The position numbers and the translations under genes are program-made. Below, in pieces: positions 9,897-17,940 of a stretch of 26,860 nucleotides of DNA. Origin of the DNA: Coemansia sp. RSA 1804 (taxonomy: Eukaryota > Kickxellomycota > Kickxellomycetes > Kickxellales > Kickxellaceae); contig JANBTH010000204.1 in NCBI GenBank assembly GCA_027578815.1, positions 1-26,860 on the forward strand. Direction: 5' to 3'. The notes beneath the pieces are model-generated. The model was not told the DNA's origin. It worked only from the letters and a program-made list of their open reading frames with translations, and searched no databases. Position 1 is the stretch's first letter, and each line of letters starts with the position of its first letter.

Positions 9897-10826
9897 TTAG
9901 AGCTTTGCCAGCGGAAGCACAGCATCCAGCCACCTGTCAATAACGCCAAACAGACGAGCATGCTCCTCTGGAGTTGTCCAGAAATGCGTGCCGCCAGGAA
10001 CCACCTGCGTGGATACCCGCGTGCTGCTGTATGCGGGCGCCTTGCTCATTGCGCTGTCGTAGGCCCAAACATCGTCAGTCGGAACCACCCGGTCGGCGTC
10101 TCCAGCTACATTGAGGACAAACACGCGATGCAGCGGAAGCCTCTTCACTACACTCATGTCAATATTGCGGCGGTCCTCAAGATCCTGGCGCGTAATCCAG
10201 TACTCGCGCACAGGAGGCGGTGGCAGCAGTTCGGTAGACGCCCAGCGCCTGGCATTACCGCTCTCCTCGCCCACAGCCGGGGGCCCGCCAAAGGAGCGCC
10301 AGAGAAACCGGCCCTCCTTCTCCAGCATCTGCAGCTGGTGCTCCTTCCACCGCGCATGCGTTTCGCGCGCAATCCAGAACCGCGCCGAAACGCTAACAAC
10401 AAGCGGCGGACACTCGGCGCCATACTTGACGGCATACAGAAGCATGCTGGAAGCTCCCTTGGAGTGGCCCAAAACGCCAACCACACGCTGCCCAAGCCTT
10501 CTTCTCGCGTGGTCCACGACTTTGGCGATATCTTCGGCCTCCCCCGCGTAGTCTCCGTATCCGGTCACGCCTGTGCTCCGCCCGTTGCCGCGGAAGTCAA
10601 ACGCAACAGACCCAACCGCCGCCTTTTCCGCAAGATGCTGCTGCAGTGACTGGAATAGCTCCGTGTCTTTTGTGTCTAGCAAGCCGTGGCATATCACAAA
10701 CACGCCACGATGCTTGTTGCCACCAGAGCCGTCCGTGCTGTCGTGTCTGGGAACCACTAATCGTGCGTGGAGCCGTATTTCGGGGTCCTCTGTTGGTATG
10801 AAGAACTCTGTGGCCGACGCATTCAT
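9897..10826 (-). CDS. Alpha/beta hydrolase (serine hydrolase, S33-like fold)
   Basis: 309 aa. An oxyanion-hole motif CHGLLDTKD (about residue 46) is followed by the FDFRGNGRS strand-turn. The nucleophile elbow is GHSKGA (S122), the acid is in AGDADRVVP (likely D245) and the histidine in GGTHFW (H281), so the triad is complete. Between S122 and D245 lies a lid region rich in Arg and Trp. No signal peptide or membrane segment, so it is probably cytosolic. The family includes esterases, thioesterases, lipases and peptidases; the substrate cannot be told from sequence. It converges with the coiled-coil gene. The long plus-strand ORF opposite it is a GC-driven shadow. Confidence 0.88.
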   Translation of the reverse strand: MNASATEFFIPTEDPEIRLHARLVVPRHDSTDGSGGNKHRGVFVICHGLLDTKDTELFQSLQQHLAEKAAVGSVAFDFRGNGRSTGVTGYGDYAGEAEDIAKVVDHARRRLGQRVVGVLGHSKGASSMLLYAVKYGAECPPLVVSVSARFWIARETHARWKEHQLQMLEKEGRFLWRSFGGPPAVGEESGNARRWASTELLPPPPVREYWITRQDLEDRRNIDMSVVKRLPLHRVFVLNVAGDADRVVPTDDVWAYDSAMSKAPAYSSTRVSTQVVPGGTHFWTTPEEHARLFGVIDRWLDAVLPLAKL

Positions 10827-12049
10827 ATTAACGCCGAATTCCTGGCAAGGGGAATCACGAAGAATATTGACAAATTAAAAAAACACAAGTGTTAACAAGA
10901 AAAGCGAAACGGATATCTTCTCTTTGAGATAAGCTCTTATCACGATTGTATGCTGTGATTAGATTCGATTGTATATTTTCTTGTACTTTCACTTAATCTT
11001 CAAACAAGGCATGTAAATTTTTATGACAATCTGCGTGTGCATAAAATTATGAAACATTGTGTTGTTGTATGGAAATCCACGAGACGGAAGCAGAATAATA
11101 TCTCAATAGTAAAAAACAGTTGTTTGATATGTACTAGTTCAGTTGTTGAATTTCATTGATGCTTAACGTTTTTTCCTACAGCATTAAACGAAATAACAAG
11201 GTTAATACACAACGCAAACGCACTGCACCGCGTCATCCAAAAAAAGTACAAATCCTCATTGACTGTTATCTGCATGCAATTCCGTGAAATAAATTGTAGA
11301 CTTAGTTGCCCTATCTGCTATCGTGGATGTGCGCATAAGCAATTTGAATACTCCTAAGCTGCTTTTGAGCACACCTATAGACAGAGCAAAGCCAAACCAG
11401 ATTGAATTATACTGTACTTCAGTGTAGCACACATTGTCTGTAGCAAACAATATACGTCGTTACATATTTCTTGTCTTAAATTTGTTTCCGTATATTAATA
11501 AGTCTCATGATGTCACATCTGTTTTACAATGATTGCGAGTATCATGAAAACGTAATGATTTCATAAATATATTCCAATTCTTTCTTTTACTATTGGAATA
11601 TCTGAATTACACTTATTCAGTCTTAATAATTGAGGTCTTTTGTTTTTAAGTCAATAACAGCAGAGATTTTTTCTTTAAATTGCGGCTATACGTAAAGTCA
11701 CATATTCTTGGAACCCAGTTTTCTTATTATTATTCTCATTGTACATTCAATATATTTATATTACTGGATGTGAGAAATCTTCAAATTATTATTAACATTA
11801 TCATATCCCTAAAACAATCAGAAACGCAAAAAATATATTTAATTGGAATTCAATAAAGTTGTCCGAATAGCATGAAGAAGTTGAATTCAGCATAAAAATT
11901 ATATGACCAAATGATATACACAGTTTGTAATATGCTTTCTAATGATATATAAAAAGCGTACAAGAGAAAACAACGTTTGTCATTTTGCTTGCTACTTACC
12001 ATTTTTCTTTTTATTGGGTTTTATACTGCACACTTAGAAATATAATATA
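10827..12049. other. Gene-poor AT-rich stretch upstream of the 65-codon gene
   Basis: No convincing gene. A minus-strand ORF at 11256-11450 (64 aa, one hydrophobic stretch around WFGFALSIGVLK, preceded by a TTGCTACAG acceptor-like site) could be an exon or relic, but I cannot connect it to anything. The right end holds the promoter of the 65-codon gene. Confidence 0.5.
11946..11956 (+). promoter_or_regulatory. TATA box of the plus-strand 65-codon gene
   Basis: TATATAAAAAG, 104 nt before the ATG at 12050, followed by a pyrimidine-rich leader (about 11985-12025). The same arrangement is seen at larger genes in this window. Confidence 0.5.
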
Positions 12050-12247
12050 ATGTCAAAGAATCCGCCTCCTGGCTCTACTCCAAATATTCCAGATATTGAT
12101 AACATGACAATAGGAATGTTGGCTTTACTAGCTACTAGAACGGCTGCATATTCAGTATCTGATAAACGCATGAACAATATAAATGGCCAGAGCTCAGAAG
12201 ATAAGCAAAATAAAACTCAGAGCTCAACGAGTAAACCCAAAAAATAG
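12050..12247 (+). CDS. 65-codon gene, plus-strand copy of an inverted pair; unknown function
   Basis: I recognise no family. The protein starts MSKNPPPGSTPNIPDIDN (Pro-rich), has a weakly hydrophobic stretch at residues 19-36 (MTIGMLALLATRTAAYSV) that may be a short amphipathic or membrane-associated helix, and ends in a polar Ser/Asn/Lys tail closing with KPKK. A second copy lies 268 bp away on the opposite strand. Codons 1-53 match it at every base except the third position of codon 4 (AAT versus AAC, synonymous). A TATA box and pyrimidine-rich leader upstream argue for real transcription. It could also be an exon of a longer gene or a mobile-element remnant. Confidence 0.6.
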   Translation: MSKNPPPGSTPNIPDIDNMTIGMLALLATRTAAYSVSDKRMNNINGQSSEDKQNKTQSSTSKPKK

Positions 12248-12307
12248 TGCTGGGTTCTGTATAGTCAGCTAGACAAGTTTTTTTGCAAGTAGTTTAGTTA
12301 AATAAAT

Positions 12308-12354
12308 ATATTCTACATACTGAATTTATTTAAATAAAAAAACGTGTAGAATAT
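12308..12354. repeat. Small inverted repeat in the spacer
   Basis: ATATTCTACA (12308-12317) is answered by TGTAGAATAT (12345-12354), a perfect 10-bp stem with a 27-nt AT-rich loop, placed about 60 nt after the plus-copy stop. It could fold at the 3' end of either convergent transcript. Confidence 0.6.
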
Positions 12355-12389
12355 GAGAAGGCTGAGAGAAAAAAGATAAGATTTTTTAA

Positions 12390-12408
12390 GATTGATTTAA
12401 TATCAATC
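12390..12408. repeat. Small inverted repeat near the symmetry centre
   Basis: GATTGAT (12390-12396) and ATCAATC (12402-12408) form a 7-bp stem with a 5-nt loop, within 20 nt of the midpoint of the two 65-codon genes. Confidence 0.5.
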
Positions 12409-12515
12409 AAAATTGTTAATTTTTACATTAATTGACTTGATTATATGTCAAACAGGTCAAGTTAGCCAGTAAAACTATTAAAACCTTAATCTAACTACTC
12501 ACACAAAACGCAGCT

Positions 12516-12713
12516 TTATTTTTTAGAACCATTTGTTGCGTTCTGAGTTTTACTTTGCTTATCTTCTGAGCTCTGGCCATTTATATTGTTCATGCGTTTA
12601 TCAGATACTGAATATGCAGCCGTTCTAGTAGCTAGTAAAGCCAACATTCCTATTGTCATGTTATCAATATCTGGAATATTTGGAGTAGAGCCAGGAGGCG
12701 GGTTCTTTGACAT
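12516..12713 (-). CDS. 65-codon gene, minus-strand copy of the inverted pair; unknown function
   Basis: Same length and start as the plus copy. The frame is open 13 codons further upstream (to 12752), but the start at 12713 corresponds to the other copy and the extra codons are not conserved there. Differences are concentrated in the tail: residue 54 is Ser not Asn, and residues 58-63 read NATNGS where the plus copy has SSTSKP. Both end in KK and stop at the same place. A TATA-like ATTATATAAT lies about 105-115 nt upstream (12818-12827), with a T-rich leader between, paralleling the plus copy although the flanking sequence itself differs. Confidence 0.6.
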   Translation of the reverse strand: MSKNPPPGSTPNIPDIDNMTIGMLALLATRTAAYSVSDKRMNNINGQSSEDKQSKTQNATNGSKK

Positions 12714-13305
12714 TGTATTATATTTCTTACGTTTTAATGTATAATAAGCCAAGATAAAAGAATAAAATGAAAAAAAACAGAAAATTGCTTTGTGTTCAAT
12801 GCACGTCTTTCAAATTAATTATATAATGAGATATTGAATTATCTGTACTATAGAAATATATTTTTTGACTGCCAATTTAATTTATTCTTACTTTATAAGC
12901 TGGCTTGGAAATATACCCGTGCCAACCACCATGAAATTAAAAAACGTTGCAATCAGTAATGTATCTATATTAAATGCTAAAACTATTTAATAAAAATTTG
13001 TGCTCAAAATAACATGACTTTATGTAAAGCAGGTATTTGAAATAATGAACATGTTTTATAATAACGTGCTAATAATTAATTTGATGTATATAAAACAAAC
13101 CGAAGCTAGACATGATAGCAAAGAAATAATGTCGGATGTACAGATATCCACTAATTTTTTATCAAAATCATAATTATTATAATAACTTCGTGTATCATTA
13201 TTTTTTCTTTTGAAGGAACGTGTCAGTGACAAATTGAAAAACTATTTACTTTTTTTGGTAAGAATTATTTTGTATATTGATTAAATGCTATGTTTTTTGT
13301 GTATT
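12714..13305. other. AT-rich non-coding stretch
   Basis: Apart from the leader of the minus-strand 65-codon gene, I see no gene, RNA or clear repeat here. Confidence 0.5.
12818..12827 (-). promoter_or_regulatory. TATA-like element of the minus-strand 65-codon gene
   Basis: ATTATATAAT, at similar spacing to the ATG as in the plus copy and followed by a T-rich leader on the minus strand. Weak alone because the whole region is AT-rich. Confidence 0.3.
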
Positions 13306-13469
13306 TCAATAAAGTAATGCCATTTTGTAGAATGGCTCAGCTGTTTGAACAAACCGCTCGAATACAATCCGGGAAACAAGGGGTTTTTGCGCTAGTTGTT
13401 TGGGAGTGATGGTAAACCACACAGGTGATGACCTTTTTTTACGCCGTGCCGGAAGCATATATGACATTA

Positions 13470-13994
13470 TCAGCGTGTCGTTAGAGAATGAGTGTTGTAA
13501 TATCCGCGTGTCCAGAACAAGAAGAAGAAAAAGAGAGAAATAAGGAGTGACGGTTTTGTGAGTAAAACGAGATAACATTTATCGGTAGGTGCTGTGATAA
13601 TGCTAATGTAACGCCAGACAATCGGCTCTAATAAAATAACAGAGAAACCGTTGTTTTTAAAGAGAAGAGGAGCATCCTTGGACCAGCCATAAGAAAAAAC
13701 AAACAGTGACGCCTGGCAGAACGGATGATGAATTATACGACATATCGCTTTATATACGCTATTCTCCGTGTCAATGACATATGGACAATGACTGTCTACA
13801 ACTTTTTTAATCCGTGCACTTTCAAGAGATATGTGGCCAACATATAAAGAAGCATGGGATACAAGAGATACGATAGTTGCTGTAATAAACGCAGAGTGCA
13901 TCGGAGAATTGATGGAACGGATGACTTGAACTACAAATATGTGACTTTTTGTGGGAGGGGACGCCGGTGTTGTTAAACAAATACGCTGAACCAT
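13470..13994 (-). CDS. Hypothetical ORF, 174 codons, possibly part of a broken or spliced gene
   Basis: No family recognised. In DNA this AT-rich a stop-free run of 174 codons is unlikely by chance. The middle (from SAFITATIVSLVSHASLYVG to LLEPIVWRYISI) reads like a protein with hydrophobic segments. Two other minus-strand frames overlap it: 13822-14316 (164 codons, Pro/Phe/Ser-rich, translating pyrimidine-rich DNA that may be its leader) and 13306-13578 (90 codons, ending FVQTAEPFYKMALLY). A TATA-like element on the minus strand is at 14540-14531. The three overlapping frames could be exons, a frameshifted pseudogene, or low-complexity noise. Confidence 0.25.
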   Translation of the reverse strand: MVQRICLTTPASPPTKSHIFVVQVIRSINSPMHSAFITATIVSLVSHASLYVGHISLESARIKKVVDSHCPYVIDTENSVYKAICRIIHHPFCQASLFVFSYGWSKDAPLLFKNNGFSVILLEPIVWRYISIITAPTDKCYLVLLTKPSLLISLFFFFLFWTRGYYNTHSLTTR

Positions 13995-14356
13995 GAGGTG
14001 AATCTGTGACGCCCAAGGGTTTCAAGCGGCATGTCAATAACTGCGACGATGCATTAATAGATGTGTATAATAAAGACAAGAGAGATAATGACGCATAAAT
14101 CGTAGTATTAGAAGCAGGTGTAAAGAATGGAAAGAAGGGAGTAGGGGGAATAGACGCAGGATATGAAAACAACGCGGGTGAAAAGAAAAGGAAAGAAAAA
14201 ACGCGGGTTAGATGAATGCTGGTAAGAAAAACGCTGCGCCAACAGACTATGCAAACGTTCATCGCAAGACAACTTGCTCTGCACAAACCATTCACACCCA
14301 AGCCAAAAATAATCAAAAGCAGCTCCGTTGGAAAAACTCTTAAGCTTGCTTAACAA

Positions 14357-15921
14357 TAAAGGGGATCCCGCAAAACTCTAAAGATCCAAGGAGCTGCAAG
14401 AAAGCAAGCGGCTGTGAGAAGGAAAGGCAGAGAAAGAAGTCAGAACGGCGAGGTCGGCTCAGCTGGGCAAAAAAAGGTAAGGAAACCAGAAATATAGACC
14501 TGTGTTTGGCAAGCGGCATCCTGAACCCTCTTTATATATTGCTGGCATTTCTAAAAGCACTCCTTTTTCGCTAGCTAGAATTTACCTAGAAAAAAAAAAA
14601 CAAAAAAGAGGGTGAAAATAGTGTGGGCTTCACATTGTTGTGGATGTCAATCTTTCTTGTCTAGGAAAAAAAACGAGATTGTTTGTCAGTGTTGTCGACT
14701 ATGCGTCAATAGTGTTGGCTTCTTGTTTATGTTTACTAAAAGTACACGTAATGCTAGAAAAAATAACACTATTCATCCCTATAAAGTATTGCTGTTGCAG
14801 AGTAATTCGAGAGACTGCATGGGTTCCTAGTCGATCCTTCTTTGTAGACTCCTTTTGTTTTATTCGAATACAGACCCAGACAATGCACATCATTCTGATA
14901 TTTCTTCTTGGCAATGTCCGTAAACATTCCAGATACTTGTCCCCTGTTTTTCTCCTGCTTGGTCTTTCTGATAAAGAAAAAAGTCTGATGATCGGCACGG
15001 GTGGACCGCGGTCTCTGCTGCCACGTCATAAGCAGGGGTCATTCGGATTAGGTTTTTGTCGATCCTTGCAGCTGTCTCCTCAACGACAACGTACTCTTTT
15101 TTAGGCGACTCCTGTTGGTTTCCTGTTAGACGCAAGTAGAAAGTACAAAAGTATCCTTCTTTGGCAACTAGTCAAGTTCGTTCTGTAATGAGATGCACTC
15201 TAACCACATGAATTGCTACGCTGCAGCCACGAATCTTGTCTAATTTTAGTCTAGCAATCTAGTTGGCCAGTCTGAGTGGTGCCAAGTAATGCTCATGCAC
15301 TTCTTTATGGGCTCGCTTTGTGCTGTGGAATCCGGATGACTAGTGTGAACAAGAACCAGCATTGTCGCAGACAATGATAAAGTTAATTTCTGCAATTTAG
15401 TTGCTTTCGTTTATTAGCAGGAATTTAATCAAATTACTAGCAGAAACTAAGTTGTAGAAATTTCATAATATAGGTTGCTTGGCTGACACATGTTTATTTG
15501 ACTCGTCGTTATGGTTATTTTTATCAAATCCCTGTCTGCATGGATTATATGTTGCGCTTAGATTTACTATCTTCATTTTCTTTGCGAATTAATTAACTAT
15601 CTACAATTGCAACGCTCTAACCCTTCAATAATAAAAGTAAATGTTTGCTCATTCATTTTTATGATGTATGCCCATCTCGGATATCGACACATGGACTTTT
15701 ACTTTCTCATGGCTAAACAAGAAATTTTGTATGTTAACAATGTTTCGTTGTATAAAGACACACATGACTTGCTCTATTTATCCAATAAAAAATAAATTAA
15801 CAAAAAAGATTGGACAAACTACCACTGTATTTTACTACCTTCTTCTCTTCTGCTTTTCCTATCCTTTTATTGTTCACACCCGTCTTCTACTTGTACAAGT
15901 TTGAAAAAGTGTATCAATTGA
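14357..15921. other. Gene-poor region upstream of the F-box gene
   Basis: Holds several overlapping short ORFs on both strands at 14640-15135 (154 codons plus, 81 and 86 codons minus) that contradict each other and match nothing I know. The 81-codon minus ORF (14890-15135) has the most protein-like composition. From 15136 to about 15800 I see nothing. About 15830-15895 is pyrimidine-rich, like other leaders here. Confidence 0.4.
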
Positions 15922-17547
15922 ATGCAGCTAGAAATGCACATAAACAGTCTGTCAAACGAAATTTTTGCCAAAATATTCTACTGGACATGCAACCAGGTTG
16001 ACATGCAACAACAGGCGCATTATGCGCTGTCCAAATGGAAAACCAAGCTTGTTCTCCTATCCGTGTGCCAGAAATGGAGAGAGCTGGCTGCGCCCAGCGT
16101 TCACGACACCTCGTTTGTCAGTTGCACAATCATCAGGAGATCCAAGGCCAAGGGTGGCAGTACGTGGCCATACTTTTCAGACCTATCGTGGTTTGATAGG
16201 AGGGTAGAGAAATACGCTGTAATGTCCAATCTAGACATTGTGGATACCGACAACAGTAGTAATGTTGCACCGGGAAGCCTGCAGATATTTGTGGAAGCAT
16301 CGGTTAACCCTATCTACAGTCTGCGTGGAATAGTGGACAAGTTGCGTGCACATAGGCAGCTTTTGAAGGATGTCAAGAGGCTGGAGTTGTTCACAGTTAA
16401 CAGGTCTGTTTACTCGTGGAATAGCGATAACGCAAATGCGGTAGAGGCTGATTTTATAGGCAAGGATATTACGCAGGTTGTTCCGTCGGTCGAGTACATT
16501 GAGTGGCAGATGGCCAATGACGCACCCGTGGTGCTGGGCCTTGCGCAGTCGTTGATCAAGAGCTATGCGCGCCAACTTCGGGGCTTCAGCTATCCACAGG
16601 CTGGACTTACTAAGGTGTTTGGGTTTTCGGATAAACTTACCTATGCATGTGTAAATGGTGGCAATGCAGAGTCTGGGTATCTGCCACCGGTGTGGACTGA
16701 CAACCTGGCAGTACTGGACTTGAATCTTGTTAGAGACAATATTGACTGGAGCTCGTTCCAAAACACAAATGGTCCAGGCGCAGATTTATGGTTTCCTAGT
16801 CTCAGACGGCTGCGACTGGTGGCCCTGGATACCACTTTGGGCAACAGTAATGCAAAAAACACGATTTCTGCTGCTGATGGACATCCAGCGCTCAGCGGTT
16901 TCGGTTATAATGTGATTGCACCAAAGCTTGAAACACTGACGGTTGTTCCGAGCCCACTTACGCACTCATTCGTGGCATCGATATACGGTGTATCAACCAT
17001 TGCAAATGTAAACATGATATTGGGGAGTACAAATGTTCATTTTAAGGAGTTTGCTATTGAAAATGCTAGAGAGCTATTTGCAAGATATGCAAATATCAGA
17101 CTAGAAGAAGAAAATAGAAGGAGAACGGATATCAGCAAGATTGAATACATGAATAACATTTTCAGTATCAGAGAGCTGGCAAAATACTCTAAAGTCAATA
17201 TGGGATGCTTTGGCACCACTCCGTTAAGAGAAATGGATATCAGATGGAAATACCTTTCAGAGATTGCATTAACAGGCAGGATCCATGTTTCAGATGTTGG
17301 TAGGCTGGTTGCTCACGGACTAGAAACCCTGGAGACCATCAGCGTGGATGGGTTAATACAGCCCAAGTCTGCAGATGAAATGACCGTCGATTCACCTATT
17401 CAGCAATCAAACGTACGTGCTGTTAGGTTCACAGTCGACGATGAGCTTACAACAGAAAACGAAGCATACGAAATAAAGGCATGCTTGGATGCTTTGTTTC
17501 CAGAAGCACAAGTGCACATGGGTCAAAAAATCATTGCGAGGAGATAA
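15922..17547 (+). CDS. F-box protein with leucine-rich-repeat-like C-terminal region
   Basis: 541 aa. An F-box-like segment at about residues 5-60 (INSLSNEIFAKIFYW, then LVLLSVCQKWRELAAPSVHD) would bind Skp1 and make this a substrate adaptor of an SCF ubiquitin ligase. The remainder has irregular Leu-rich strands (for example FPSLRRLRLVAL, APKLETLTVV, LREMDIRWKYLSEIALTG) consistent with a degenerate LRR solenoid; the target is unknown. A second ATG four codons in (15934) starts directly at the F-box and is an equally good start. The upstream region is pyrimidine-rich. This type is often expanded in Kickxellales-like genomes (from memory). No intron needed. Confidence 0.8.
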   Translation: MQLEMHINSLSNEIFAKIFYWTCNQVDMQQQAHYALSKWKTKLVLLSVCQKWRELAAPSVHDTSFVSCTIIRRSKAKGGSTWPYFSDLSWFDRRVEKYAVMSNLDIVDTDNSSNVAPGSLQIFVEASVNPIYSLRGIVDKLRAHRQLLKDVKRLELFTVNRSVYSWNSDNANAVEADFIGKDITQVVPSVEYIEWQMANDAPVVLGLAQSLIKSYARQLRGFSYPQAGLTKVFGFSDKLTYACVNGGNAESGYLPPVWTDNLAVLDLNLVRDNIDWSSFQNTNGPGADLWFPSLRRLRLVALDTTLGNSNAKNTISAADGHPALSGFGYNVIAPKLETLTVVPSPLTHSFVASIYGVSTIANVNMILGSTNVHFKEFAIENARELFARYANIRLEEENRRRTDISKIEYMNNIFSIRELAKYSKVNMGCFGTTPLREMDIRWKYLSEIALTGRIHVSDVGRLVAHGLETLETISVDGLIQPKSADEMTVDSPIQQSNVRAVRFTVDDELTTENEAYEIKACLDALFPEAQVHMGQKIIARR

Positions 17548-17838
17548 AAAATAAGTGAGCATGTGCAAAAGCGTGGGTCAGCTGTTCTAGCTGCCTCTTC
17601 AAGAAACTTAGAACAATATCCTCAGAACAATTAGAAAATAAGAATTAGATTCATACATGAATGGACACTGCTGTGCCCTTTTTTTTCTTCCCAGGACCCG
17701 GGTTAGCTTCTTATTCTCTCTGTTTCTTTATTTTTCTTTCTTCATAGCATACATTTACTTGTTCGTCAGTCCTTTTCTTGACTTGACTTTTGTGATAGAA
17801 GCACCTGTTTTTTATTTTTGTAAATTTGTTTTCTTTCT

Positions 17839-17845
17839 TATAAAT
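17839..17845 (+). promoter_or_regulatory. TATA-like box of the STRIP/Far11 gene
   Basis: TATAAAT about 100 nt before the ATG at 17941, matching the spacing seen at the 65-codon gene. Confidence 0.4.
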
Positions 17846-17846
17846 C

Positions 17847-17870
17847 CATTCATTCATTCATTCATTCATT
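17847..17870 (+). repeat. (CATT)6 microsatellite
   Basis: Six perfect tandem copies of CATT just downstream of the TATA-like box, in the probable 5' leader. Repeat-number variation could shift promoter-to-start spacing. Confidence 0.9.
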
Positions 17871-17923
17871 GTTAAAGTCTAATTTAGAGTAACTAGTTTT
17901 TGTTTCGGACACCGACCAGCATA

Positions 17924-17935
17924 ATGTGCAGCTAA
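17924..17935 (+). promoter_or_regulatory. Three-codon upstream ORF before the STRIP/Far11 start
   Basis: ATG TGC AGC TAA, ending five bases before the main ATG. A scanning ribosome would meet it first, so it could dampen or condition translation of the main frame. Confidence 0.5.
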
Positions 17936-17940
17936 GAAGC

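Larger units (their letters stand above)
12033..12730. repeat. Inverted repeat carrying the two 65-codon genes tail to tail
   Basis: Arms run from about 15 nt before each ATG (shared AGAAATATAATA) through codon 53, about 175 nt each. Within the coding part, 158 of 159 bases are identical by direct reading. After codon 53 and upstream of the leader the copies diverge quickly. The spacer between the stop codons is AT-rich and not duplicated. The symmetry centre is near 12382, close to small hairpins. Confidence 0.9.
17548..17940. other. Intergenic region and leader of the STRIP/Far11 gene
   Basis: T/C-rich promoter-like sequence with a TATAAAT at 17839-17845, a CATT microsatellite and a three-codon upstream ORF, listed separately. 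The 72-codon ORF at 17657 is low-complexity Phe/Leu and is not called. Confidence 0.5.

Noticed and set aside
9624..10649. Plus-strand ORF of 341 codons
   Set aside because: It lies opposite the alpha/beta hydrolase, whose catalytic triad is complete. The plus frame has no recognisable domain and reflects GC-rich codons on the other strand.
12033..12730. Inverted 65-codon pair as a transposon with terminal inverted repeats
   Set aside because: The arms are coding, have separate promoters, and I see no transposase or target-site duplication at the outer ends; a mobile origin is not excluded but not supported.
14640..15104. Plus-strand ORF of 154 codons
   Set aside because: Competes with two minus-strand ORFs over the same bases, Cys/Leu/Phe-rich without a motif, and no clear promoter; kept only as a note in the gene-poor region.
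15180..15320. Possible tRNA (a box-A-like TTGGCCAGTCTG)
   Set aside because: No box B (GTTCGANNC) at the right distance and no cloverleaf found by eye.
17657..17875. 72-codon ORF upstream of STRIP/Far11
   Set aside because: Low-complexity Phe/Leu/Ile translation of the T-rich leader and CATT repeat.
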